NCBI RefSeq assembly: GCF_002101735.1
Contig: NZ_LQPE01000163.1
Span: forward strand, 113,396-177,395
Direction: 5' to 3'
Length of the DNA: 64,000 bases
Source: Mycobacterium kyorinense
GTDB lineage: Bacteria; Actinomycetota; Actinomycetes; Mycobacteriales; Mycobacteriaceae
Part shown: one piece after another, positions 49,174 to 56,733 of the stretch
Numbering within the stretch: position 1 is the first letter of the stretch
Layout: the number at the start of each line of letters is the position of its first letter
Program-made: the position numbers and the translations under genes
Notes under the pieces: model-generated
Told to the model about the DNA's origin: nothing
Database searches by the model: none
What the model saw: the letters and a program-made list of their open reading frames with translations, nothing else

Positions 49174-49298
49174 CTTCACGAGACGCCGTCGCCAAGCTCC
49201 GACTGGACGGCGCGCCAACCCCACGCTCGTGGGTGGCTCGGATGACGAAGCGACCGGCACCGACCGGCGCCGGTAAGAGCGCCTCCACCACGGAGGCT
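49174..49298 (+). ncRNA. Candidate structured leader RNA, copy A
   Basis: This 125-nt element is repeated at 50146-50271; both copies end about 20 nt before a gene start. Predicted stems: P1 GCTTC (49174-49178)/GAAGC (49248-49252) continued by CGAG (49180-49183)/CTCG (49238-49241); P2 GCCGTC (49186-49191)/GACGGC (49207-49212); P3 around 49215-49238 (CCCAC/GTGGG); P4 ACCGGC (49254-49259)/GCCGGT (49270-49275); P5 GCCTCC (49282-49287)/GGAGGC (49293-49298). P4 shows compensatory changes against copy B, and P5 has a different loop but identical stem. No known riboswitch class is recognised. P5 places a GGAGG in a hairpin, so translational control is possible. Confidence 0.6.
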
Positions 49299-49318
49299 TG
49301 GGACATCGGGTGGTATCC

Positions 49319-50101
49319 ATGGCGCATTCTGCAGAACACGTACCGGCGGAATCCCGCGTCATCCTGCTCGGCGACCACGACACCGTGCAGCACCGCGACG
49401 ACTTGTCCGCAAATGCGTCCCGCCATAACTGCACCGTCGCCGAGGCGTTCGGGTTCGAGCAGGGCGCGGCGGCCTCGACCGAGGACCTGACCGACGTCGA
49501 TGCGATTGTGTCGGCGCTGGGTTGCGCGATCGCAGGCCGCATGCACGTCTGGGTGCCCTTCCTTGCACCGGACCTCGGGCGCGAGCAGCACTGGCGGCGG
49601 CTGAGTCTGGTGCTGCAACGCCACGGGCTCAACCTCCGCTATGGGCGGGAGCTCGAGCCGTTCCCGACCACTGGCGGGTACAGCGAAATCGACATCGCGC
49701 TGCGACGCGAAGTCCAAGTCGTCGACGAGCTCGACCACGCGGCTCTCGCTGCCGTGGGCATCAAGACCCTGGGGCGGGAAATCGAACGGGTCCTTGCGAC
49801 GGCCAGCACCGCCCCAACGTCAGCGCGGTCGCTACGGCGAGCTGCAGTGGAGGCCGATCAGTTCGAAAGCGCCTCGGCGCCAATGCTTCCGGCGCCGACG
49901 ACGCCGTGGTCGCAGCGCCAGCCGATGTTGAAGCGCTATGTGCGCTGGCTTGTGCATGGGTGCGGTGTCACGCAGGTGGCTACGGCACGGGTGCTGAACT
50001 CGACGGGCCAGCGCACCCCGAAAGGCCGGCTGTGGCAGCCGTCGACGGTGTCGGCCCTGCTCAATGGTCGCTACGACCACGGGGCGAAGGCCAGCAGGTG
50101 A
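49319..50101 (+). CDS. Unknown protein with resolvase-like and recombinase-like regions
   Basis: This 260-aa protein has a C-terminal part, VTQVATARVLNSTGQRTPKGR followed by WQPSTVSALLNGRYDHG, which matches the pattern of the Recombinase domain of large serine recombinases (LNxxGxxTxxGxxW...V..lL). The N-terminal half (RVILLGDHDTVQ, then DAIVSALGCAIAGRMHVWVP and FLAPDLGREQHWRRLSLVLQ) has resolvase-like spacing. It lacks the nucleophilic serine of the YxRVS motif, so it should not cut DNA by that route. The ATG at 49319 is 20 nt after structured element A. Identity is tentative. Confidence 0.5.
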   Translation: MAHSAEHVPAESRVILLGDHDTVQHRDDLSANASRHNCTVAEAFGFEQGAAASTEDLTDVDAIVSALGCAIAGRMHVWVPFLAPDLGREQHWRRLSLVLQRHGLNLRYGRELEPFPTTGGYSEIDIALRREVQVVDELDHAALAAVGIKTLGREIERVLATASTAPTSARSLRRAAVEADQFESASAPMLPAPTTPWSQRQPMLKRYVRWLVHGCGVTQVATARVLNSTGQRTPKGRLWQPSTVSALLNGRYDHGAKASR

Positions 50102-50145
50102 GGAAAGCGTGGCGATGTGTCGGTACGCCGCGTTATCCTGAGAAC

Positions 50146-50271
50146 GCTTCACGAGATGCCGTCGCCAAGCTCCGACTGGACGGCACGCCAACCCCACGCT
50201 CGTGGGTGGCTCGGATGACGAAGCGGCCGACACCAACCGGTGTTCGGCAAGAGCGCCTCCCTATAGGAGGC
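50146..50271 (+). ncRNA. Candidate structured leader RNA, copy B
   Basis: This 126-nt second copy is near-identical to copy A in its first 80 nt. P4 is rewritten but still pairs: GCCGA (50226-50230)/TCGGC (50044+200, i.e. 50244-50248) and CACC (50231-50234)/GGTG (50239-50242) with one bulged T. The A-T and G-C pairs of copy A are swapped to G-C and A-T. P5 keeps GCCTCC (50255-50260)... GGAGGC (50266-50271) with loop CTATA instead of ACCAC. A ribosome binding site AGGAG and the ATG of the next gene follow within 21 nt. Confidence 0.6.
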
Positions 50272-50291
50272 CTGGCAACAGGAGTTCTGCC

Positions 50292-50882
50292 ATGGCCAAG
50301 CGGAATGTGAGTGCAGCCGATGCGGCGCTGCGCGCACGCATTCATGAGTTGTCCGTCCACATCCCATGCGGAATGCTCCGCGGGCCCATCGATAGTCGGT
50401 GGCAGTCGTGCCGCGACGAGGATTCGCCCGAGCAGTGGAAGGGCTGCGACGTGCCCCGCGCAAAAGAGTTGTGCATCATCTGCTTTCGGGCGACAGCCGG
50501 CGGCACCACTCGCTGGTCATGGCTGGCATGCGAAAACTGCCGGCGGGTCAACAAGGCGATCGCGGAGCTGGAAGCGGAATACGGTGATCGGCCATTCGCA
50601 CTCGGCCGACACAGCCTGATGAACGGGATCGGCGTCAGCGGTGGCGCGCCTCCCGAGGTGCAAGAGAAGCAGATCGACCGGCTACTGGAGTTCGCCAAGG
50701 GCGACGGCCGACTGCGCGAGTGGGAGGCGCGGGAGTACCGGCGATTGGCCAGCCGGTTCGACCCGCTCGCCGACATCCCGCTGCGGGTCTGGCAGGCCGA
50801 ATGGCCGCCCAGCATCGAGGCGTCGGTGGACGCCTTCAAGCGCCTGCTCGGGCGTGCGCCAGGTCCGACGGCGTCTAACTGA
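50292..50882 (+). CDS. Cys-rich protein of unknown function
   Basis: This 196-aa protein has an N-terminal half with seven cysteines, including CIICF and CENCRR, suggesting zinc binding (CRDEDSPEQWKGC, ELCIICFRATAGG, WLACENCRRVNKAI). The C-terminal half is helical and charged (EVQEKQIDRLLEFAKGDGRL). The ATG at 50292 has AGGAG 7 nt upstream and follows structured element B. No family is recognised. The element repeated before this gene and the previous one suggests shared control. Confidence 0.62.
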   Translation: MAKRNVSAADAALRARIHELSVHIPCGMLRGPIDSRWQSCRDEDSPEQWKGCDVPRAKELCIICFRATAGGTTRWSWLACENCRRVNKAIAELEAEYGDRPFALGRHSLMNGIGVSGGAPPEVQEKQIDRLLEFAKGDGRLREWEAREYRRLASRFDPLADIPLRVWQAEWPPSIEASVDAFKRLLGRAPGPTASN

Positions 50883-50907
50883 ATTGCGGAGCTGAAGGAG
50901 GTAACGA

Positions 50908-51936
50908 ATGGAATTGACTGCAGCACAACTGGATCGTGCGTGTGGAGTTCTGCTGGGAACCGCAGCCGGCGATGCACTAGGCGCGCCGTTCGAGTTCGGA
51001 CCACTGCTCGGGCCCGACGTCAAGGTCGACAGCGACGACGACGTGAGTGGTCGTTCGATGTGGGAGACCGGCGAATGGACCGACGACACATCGATGGCGA
51101 TCGCAATCGCCGAGGTTGCAGCCACCGGCGCGGATCTGCGCGATGAGACCGGCCGAGGACGCGATCGTGCGCCGGTGGCATCGGTGGGCCCGCGAGCCCG
51201 GCACCCAGGATGTCGGCATTCAAACCCGTTTGGTGTTGAGCGCGGCAGGGCGCCAGGGTATTTCGGCGGCCACCGCGCGAGGCTTCGGCGGCGGAGCACG
51301 AGCGGACGGGCCGGAGCGCTGGCAATGGCGCGTTGATGCACACGGCGCCGGTGGCGTTGGCGTACCTGGACGACGAGCAGGGCTTGGTGTAGGCGGTCCC
51401 GCGCGATCAGGGCGTTGACTCACCACGATCCGGACACTGGAGATGCGCGTGTGTTGTGGTGTTGTGCCATCCGCCGTGCGGTGCTGACCGGGGAGCTCAA
51501 CGCTCGGATCGGCTTGGCGCACCTCGATGCGTCGGCACGCGACCGGTGGTCCGCGCTGCTGGATGCGGCCGAACGATCGCGACCGGCGGATTTCACCAAG
51601 AACGGGTGGGTGGTGCAGGCGCTGCAGGCGGCGTGGTCGGCGATCACGACGACGCCAATGCCGCAAGAGGCTCCGGCTGCGGGAGTGTTTCGGGCCGATC
51701 ATCTGCGGTTGGCGCTGCAAGCCGCGGTCCGCGGTGGGCGCGACACCGATACTGTTGCGGCGATTGCCGGCGCGCTGCTTGGCGCGGTGTGGGGTGCGTC
51801 GGCGGTGCCGGCGCAGTGGCGCCGACGGCTGCATGGGTGGCCGGGGTGGAATACGCGCAAGCTGGTCGCTGTCACGACTGACATTGTCCGCGGAATCGGC
51901 ACGAAGATTCCGATGATTCCCCTCGGTAGCGAGTGA
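50908..51936 (+). pseudogene. ADP-ribosylglycohydrolase (DraG family), multiply frameshifted
   Basis: The pieces of one DraG-type enzyme lie in successive frames. The first (50908 to about 51150) has RACGVLLGTAAGDALGAPFE and GEWTDDTSMAIAIAEVAA, the metal-binding TDD motif. The next frame has EDAIVRRWHRWAREPGTQDV and GIQTRLVLS; the third has GNGALMHTAPVALAYLDDEQ before an in-frame TAG. From about 51400 comes ALTHHDPDTGDARVLWCCAI, then DTDTVAAIAGALLGAVWG to the end at 51936. At least three lesions break it. A strong AAGGAGG site remains before the ATG, so loss is recent. It would have removed ADP-ribose from proteins or nucleic acids. Confidence 0.82.
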
Positions 51937-51975
51937 AATTTCTTGCGTCCCTGGGGTACCTGGGCGTAATTGCCC

Positions 51976-52464
51976 TCAGCGTTGGCAAACGCACTCACGG
52001 AACGGTGCGCCTGAGCTCGAATTGAGTTCTTCCGGTGCGAGCTTCCACAGGCGCGTTATGGTTCCCAGGATGGCTGGATGGAACCTGATACAGCCGCGCG
52101 TTCGTGACCCGTCTTCGGGGTCGGCCGACTCGAGTTTGAGTTCGGCGTCATATAACACGCAGTCGTCAGGCCCGGCGGCGTCGAGCAGCAGGCGTGTGGT
52201 GGTGTAGAGAAACTTCACTGCGTCATCGAGGTCTCTGAAAAGGATGTAAGCACGCTTTCGCTCATCCTCGCCTGGCCACCAGGTCTGCAGCCCCCCGGGA
52301 CCGTCTTTCGTTCCGTTGCCGATCTTGTACTCTGGACCGGCCCAAATGCCCTGGCAGGAGAACTGGGTGGCTAAGCCTCTGGACCAAACCTCGAGCAGTA
52401 ACGGGACGATTTTCTCATCAACTTCGATGCCAGAGGCTCGCACTTGATGATGCATAACGGTCAT
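51976..52464 (-). CDS. Hypothetical protein with SCQG motif
   Basis: This 162-aa protein contains GLATQFSCQGIWAG near residue 35, YILFRDLDDAVKFLYTTT and a C-terminal RTRGCIRFHPAILGTITRLW. The T-x-F-S-C-Q-G element occurs in small phage and actinobacterial hypothetical proteins that I cannot name. The ATG at 52464 has GGAGAAG just upstream; a frame extension to 52521 is unlikely. It is divergent from the DNA methyltransferase and may belong to the same island. Confidence 0.58.
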   Translation of the reverse strand: MTVMHHQVRASGIEVDEKIVPLLLEVWSRGLATQFSCQGIWAGPEYKIGNGTKDGPGGLQTWWPGEDERKRAYILFRDLDDAVKFLYTTTRLLLDAAGPDDCVLYDAELKLESADPEDGSRTRGCIRFHPAILGTITRLWKLAPEELNSSSGAPFRECVCQR

Positions 52465-52514
52465 TCTTCTCCTGCGGTGATGCAATTGGCTGGGCGCCAC
52501 ACCGAAAAGCCTAT

Positions 52515-52691
52515 GCGCCAACTCAGTTGGTCTGGCGCTCGGTCGTGCTGCTGCGATGGGCGGGGCGGCCTATGAGCTTTACGAGCCCGACGTACTGGAG
52601 TAACGCCTCCGGCCTTGAGGGCGAGTCTGATGGTGACACGCCACGCGACCGCCGGACTGGATTTGTCCCCGCGGGTAGTTACGATTTGGCC
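52515..52691 (+). promoter_or_regulatory. Upstream region of the DNA methyltransferase: hairpin and leaderless-type -10
   Basis: CCAACT-c-AGTTGG (52518-52530) is nested within GCGCCA (52515-52520)/TGGCGC (52533-52538), a possible operator or hairpin. TACGAT (52680-52685) fits TAnnnT and stands 6 nt before the ATG at 52692, suggesting a leaderless transcript. An in-frame ATG at 52572 would give a 40-residue extension without recognisable motifs. Confidence 0.45.
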
Positions 52692-53720
52692 ATGCCTCGC
52701 ACTGGCGTTCGTCCTGCAGCGAAGGCACCGAGATGTACGGACGCGAAGCTACCGCCAGAGCTCACATCAGTAGAAATCTGCGCGGGTGCTGGCGGTCAGG
52801 CACTTGGACTGGACCAAGCTGGGTTCTCGCACTTGGCCGTAGTGGAGATTGACCGCGACGCTTGCGAGACGCTTCGGCTAAACAAAGCGGCCGAGTGGAA
52901 GGTTATCGAGGCTGACGTTCGTGACTTCGATGGAAAAGAATTTGCTGATCTCGACTTGCTCGCAGGTGGGGTGCCATGTCCGCCGTTCTCGATTGCCGGA
53001 CAGCAACTTGGAGCCGACGACGAACGTGACCTTTTTCCTCATGCCCTCCAGTTGGTGAGGGATATGCACCCGCGAGCGGTCCTGCTTGAGAACGTAAGAG
53101 GGCTGGCAGGTAAACGATTTGATTGCTATCGAAAGCAGATTGTCGATGAGCTTCGGCAGATGGGATACGAAACTTGGTGGGACCTAGTGCAAGCAAGCGA
53201 TCATGGCGTCCCTCAACTTCGGCCCCGATTCGTGTTGGTCGCCATCAAGGAAGAGTGGGCTTCCGGCTTCGCCTGGCCAAGCCCTTCAGTCGAGCCGCCA
53301 CTAACCGTCGGCAATACGCTCGTTGACATGATGTCCTCGAACAAGTGGCCTGGGGCCAGGGTTTGGGCAAGGAAAGCCAACGGGATTGCGCCGACAATCG
53401 TCGGTGGCAGTAAGAAGCACGGCGGCCCGGATCTTGGACCTACGCGGGCACGAGCCGCATGGCGTGAACTCGGTGTTGACGGTCTTGGCGTTGCCGACTC
53501 TGCCCCTGGGCCGGATTTTCCGCTTAACAAAATGCCAAAATTAACGGTGGCAATGGTAGCCAGATTGCAGGGGTTTCCTGATGATTGGGCTTTCTACGGA
53601 CGCAAGACTGCGGCCTACCGGCAAGTGGGGAACGCATTTCCCCCACCGGTTGCAGCAGCCTTCGGAAAAGCGATCCGAGCAGCGTTAGTTCAGAACGAAG
53701 ATGAAGAGAATAATAGGTAG
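52692..53720 (+). CDS. C5-cytosine DNA methyltransferase
   Basis: This 342-aa Dcm-family enzyme transfers methyl from SAM to cytosine C5 in DNA. Motif I is SVEICAGAGGQALGLDQAGF (about 26-45). Motif IV with the catalytic cysteine is GGVPCPPFSIAGQ (Cys96), motif VI is LLENVRG (133-137), motif VIII is QLRPRF and motif X is YRQVGNAFPPPVAAAFG. All required motifs are intact. The variable recognition segment is short, and the target sequence cannot be read. GC content here is visibly lower than in the flanking housekeeping genes, consistent with acquisition. Vsr and HNH-like genes follow. Confidence 0.93.
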   Translation: MPRTGVRPAAKAPRCTDAKLPPELTSVEICAGAGGQALGLDQAGFSHLAVVEIDRDACETLRLNKAAEWKVIEADVRDFDGKEFADLDLLAGGVPCPPFSIAGQQLGADDERDLFPHALQLVRDMHPRAVLLENVRGLAGKRFDCYRKQIVDELRQMGYETWWDLVQASDHGVPQLRPRFVLVAIKEEWASGFAWPSPSVEPPLTVGNTLVDMMSSNKWPGARVWARKANGIAPTIVGGSKKHGGPDLGPTRARAAWRELGVDGLGVADSAPGPDFPLNKMPKLTVAMVARLQGFPDDWAFYGRKTAAYRQVGNAFPPPVAAAFGKAIRAALVQNEDEENNR

Positions 53721-54011
53721 CGCCGCCCCGGCCAGATGTTGCTGTCGCTAGAAGATTTCGGCTTAGGACATGGTCGCGCGCATGCCAATCGGTCGTAGTC
53801 ATTCGACCGCGGAACACGCGACCAGCGTTAAACTGGGCGAGACTGACCCGCTCGAGGGCATCGCTCGTCGGCGACAGACAGAGATTGACGGCATCCCGAT
53901 GTTGCTCAGCTAGGCGGAGGCTGCAGGTTCGGATAGTGGTTCGATCTGTGGTTGGGGTATCAGGACGCACCTCGCCGACAGGAGACGGCATGCACCCGCG
54001 AAGAGACTTCA
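53721..54011. other. Gap between methyltransferase and vsr
   Basis: No gene is supported in these 291 nt. Frames on either strand lack motifs and ribosome binding sites. The region may be the relic of a deleted gene, because methylase and vsr genes are usually adjacent or overlapping. Confidence 0.4.
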
Positions 54012-54479
54012 GTGCCAGAAACCGACCCGCGCCATAAGGCATGGCGGCGGGGGCTCTACCCGCAGCCCTCGACCGAAGGTCGCTCGCGAAATATGCGGGC
54101 AATCAGACGCTGCGACACCGCCCCCGAAATTGAACTGCGCCGCTTGCTTCACCGAGCGGGTCTGAGATTCCGCAAGGACTACAGGCTCGACCTTCCGACC
54201 GGCCGAGTCCGCCCAGACGTGGTGTTCACGCGAGCGCGAGTAGCAATATTTGTTGACTCATGCTTCTGGCACTCGTGTCCGGAGCATGGCCGACAGCCGA
54301 GCGTCAATGAGTGGTACTGGGGTCCCAAGCTTGCTCGCACCGCTCAGCGAGACCGCATGGCGGTCGAAGCGCTTGAAGCTGCTGGTTGGCTGGCAGTCAG
54401 GATCTGGGAACACGAAGACCTCTCGGCGTCGGCGTTGGCGGTCGCCGGGTTGGTTCGGTCGCGCGCAGGTGGCGCTTAG
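54012..54479 (+). CDS. vsr: Very short patch repair endonuclease Vsr
   Basis: This 155-aa protein matches Vsr throughout: RSRNMRAIRRCDTAPEIELR, RVRPDVVFTRARVAIFVDSC (catalytic Asp69), FWHSCPEHGRQPSVNEWYWG, KLARTAQRD and GWLAVRIWEHED. Vsr nicks at T:G mismatches made by deamination of 5-methylcytosine, and so accompanies C5 methyltransferases. The GTG at 54012 is chosen since the upstream frame has no homology. The canonical FVDGCFWHGCP reads FVDSCFWHSCP here (Gly to Ser twice). Confidence 0.9.
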   Translation: MPETDPRHKAWRRGLYPQPSTEGRSRNMRAIRRCDTAPEIELRRLLHRAGLRFRKDYRLDLPTGRVRPDVVFTRARVAIFVDSCFWHSCPEHGRQPSVNEWYWGPKLARTAQRDRMAVEALEAAGWLAVRIWEHEDLSASALAVAGLVRSRAGGA

Positions 54480-54530
54480 TACGGCCGCCGTTTGGAAGCG
54501 GCTTAGCATTGAAGTACCGCACCAGCTCAC

Positions 54531-55244
54531 CTAATCAAGCAGTTGGCGTACGTAATCTCGCACCTCGGCAGGTAGCCTTCTGTACATAACCCATGCCTGG
54601 TCAACCGGGGCAACGCCGCGACGCCCACGGCGCAACCAGCCGCGCAGCTGCTCGCGCTCTGTATCTTCCAGCTCAGCTACTCGCCCGAGGAATGACGCTG
54701 CATCCGTTGGGGACGCCGCGCTGCTGCCGGCGCGACAGCGTTTACATTCAGTAACAAGGCCATCGACCTCCGTGCCGTCAGGCATCGCGATCGCGCGGCG
54801 AGCTACTGAAAGGACAGCTGACTCATGAGCTGAGTCTGGGTACAACTCCCCACCGGCGATACCGCAAACCACGCATTGATAGCCGTCCGCGGCAAATGTG
54901 GCCTGGCGCTCTTTGGCGGTGATCGTTCTGGCCGCCGCCTTGCGGCGTTCGTCCGCGTTCCAGACGGCAATACCTGCTTTGACGAAACGCTGCTCTTCTG
55001 CGCGGAGGGACGCATCCTCGGTGCTGCTGTGGATTATCCAGCCAAAAGCTCGCAAGTCGCGTATACGGCGATCAATCTGGGATGCATTTGGAAACGCTTC
55101 TCGTAGCTGATGCTTCGTGAAGACGTTTCCTTCTCCGATCTTGCCAACCAGCCATAACGCGCCCTTTACCATCCCGCCAGCCGTCGCGAACGCAGGGTCG
55201 TCCCATCCGGGAACCGCGTCGCCACCATCATCGCCTGCCAACAC
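54531..55244 (-). CDS. Winged-helix plus HNH-like protein, candidate restriction endonuclease
   Basis: This 237-aa protein has an N-terminal wHTH-like domain (EGNVFTKHQLREAFPNASQI, then DRRIRDLRAFGWIIHSS) identical in style to those of HNH restriction enzymes that act with C5 methylases. The C-terminal part has a zinc-type frame: DGYQCVVCGIAGGELYPD with Cys124/Cys127 and VTECKRCRAGS with Cys167/Cys170. The expected catalytic His between them is missing (VLSVARRAI where IxH is usual), and CxxCN reads CKRCR. It may be inactive or use His140. The start is the GTG at 55244. It is divergent from the ParB-like operon with 76 bp between. Confidence 0.7.
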   Translation of the reverse strand: MLAGDDGGDAVPGWDDPAFATAGGMVKGALWLVGKIGEGNVFTKHQLREAFPNASQIDRRIRDLRAFGWIIHSSTEDASLRAEEQRFVKAGIAVWNADERRKAAARTITAKERQATFAADGYQCVVCGIAGGELYPDSAHESAVLSVARRAIAMPDGTEVDGLVTECKRCRAGSSAASPTDAASFLGRVAELEDTEREQLRGWLRRGRRGVAPVDQAWVMYRRLPAEVRDYVRQLLD

Positions 55245-55320
55245 ACCACGATCATGCCCTATGTGTCGGAGACTACTGGCAGTATGTCGTGGTCAAGGTC
55301 TCACGCAAGGGGAGAGAGAA

Positions 55321-56733
55321 GTGACTGCACCGCTCGAAACACCGCAGGGCGAATACATCCAGCAGATGATCCAGGATCGGCTTAACGAGGCCGCCGGCCG
55401 TGAAAACGGCGAACGTGTCACTGTCGAGTGGCGAGGCGAACGTCGCCATCTGCTGGTGATCTCGATGCCGGTCGAGCTTATGTATTACAACCCTGAGACG
55501 CACCGCGTCCGAGCGCAACGCACACTTGATCCGGTCCGCAACCGCAAGCTGGAGGAAGCCCCCTGGTCCGAGGAGGCTCAGGATTATCTTGACCTGCTTC
55601 TGAAGCGACTGCCATCGAACCCAGAGAAAACAGATCCGGACTTCGAGCTTCTCCGTGATGATTTGAAGCTCAGCGGCCAGACGGACCCGGGAGTCATCAC
55701 CGTCCAAGGCATAGTTGTCAACGGCAATACCCGTTGTGCAGCGCTTCGAGAATTGGGCATGCCGGAGATCCGCGTGGGCGTGCTACCAGACTCCACGGTG
55801 TGGTCCGATATCAACAACGTTGAGCTGTCCCTTCAGCTACGCAAGATCCACGAGCGGCCGTATTCGTACATCAATAGACTCATCGCGATTGACGGTGAGC
55901 TCAAGAAGGGTCGTCAAGCTGACGACATAGCACGCGAGTTTCGTATCAAGACCTCGACGCTGGACCGAGACATGTGGGTTTACGGCGTCGTAAAAGACGC
56001 GATCGAGCGAAGCAAGAACGGTGACAACCAATTGCGGTTGATAGATTTTGAAGACCACCAGGAGAAGCTTCGGGAGCTTCACCGCGCCTACACCACCGCG
56101 AGCAATTCAGATGAAGCCGAGGCACTGAAGGAGTCGCGTCTGGCGATGATCGTCCTCGGATACGCGAAAACTGATGTCCGCTTTGCGCAGAGCGATTTCC
56201 ACACTAAGTACTTGCAGGCCAAGCTGCCCGACGAGCTCAAGCCAGAAATCGCCAAGGCAGAAGCAGTCAGGATTCCAGGGCTGCCCGGCGTTACGGTCCA
56301 GGATGGCTCCGCAGCGACAACCGCAGCACGTACTTTGACCGACACGCTCTTGAAGGCGCGCGCAGCCCAAATTGCCGGCGACACAAGCAAGGCGGCGAGT
56401 CGGAGTGGCGAGATTGTCAGCGCGGCAAAGAAAGCCATCGACCGTGCGCTCGAGCCCGCGGGGCAGGCTGTGCGGCTGCAACGGAGGAAACTTGCAGCGC
56501 CTGAGCGTCTTTCGGATGCATCCGACGATATCGAGCTCTGTGTCGCCGACCTCGTGACAGCACGCGCATCGCGAGCTCTCGACGAGGATGTCTTCGACGA
56601 CGCCGTTCTACGGTTGCGCGCCGCGCTCGAGAAGCTTGCGCGAGAAGCGGCACGAACCTTCACGGAACCGGGCGACGGGGTCGCGTGGCTGCTCGAGGCT
56701 GTCAAGGATCCGGATGGCCGAGCAGACGTTTAG
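55321..56733 (+). CDS. ParB-like domain protein of the helicase operon
   Basis: This 470-aa protein has a ParB/Srx-type motif at about 118-150: LSGQTDPGVITVQGIVVNGN followed by TRCAALRELGMPEIRVGVLP. An HTH-like stretch with ADDIAREFRIKTSTLDRDMW follows, then a long helical C-terminal region. ParB-like domains can bind CTP/ATP or act as DNA-nicking or modification-guiding modules. The GTG at 55321 has a strong AAGGGGAGAGAGA leader. Its end overlaps the helicase gene by 20 nt. A specificity or DNA-loading role in a restriction complex is inference. Confidence 0.75.
   Translation: MTAPLETPQGEYIQQMIQDRLNEAAGRENGERVTVEWRGERRHLLVISMPVELMYYNPETHRVRAQRTLDPVRNRKLEEAPWSEEAQDYLDLLLKRLPSNPEKTDPDFELLRDDLKLSGQTDPGVITVQGIVVNGNTRCAALRELGMPEIRVGVLPDSTVWSDINNVELSLQLRKIHERPYSYINRLIAIDGELKKGRQADDIAREFRIKTSTLDRDMWVYGVVKDAIERSKNGDNQLRLIDFEDHQEKLRELHRAYTTASNSDEAEALKESRLAMIVLGYAKTDVRFAQSDFHTKYLQAKLPDELKPEIAKAEAVRIPGLPGVTVQDGSAATTAARTLTDTLLKARAAQIAGDTSKAASRSGEIVSAAKKAIDRALEPAGQAVRLQRRKLAAPERLSDASDDIELCVADLVTARASRALDEDVFDDAVLRLRAALEKLAREAARTFTEPGDGVAWLLEAVKDPDGRADV

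Noticed and set aside
49230..49256. Hammerhead-ribozyme-like core (GGATGACGAA) in the repeat
   Set aside because: The invariant CUGAUGA and GAAA core is not met and flanking stems do not fit a hammerhead.
49174..50271. The 125-nt repeats as coding sequence (both translate to a shared ASRDAVAKLRLDG stretch)
   Set aside because: Neither copy has a start codon in that frame, the frames do not match those of the following genes, and changes cluster so as to keep stems paired.
53524..54102. Minus-strand frame between methylase and vsr
   Set aside because: No motif or start signal, and it overlaps the conserved ends of both plus-strand genes.
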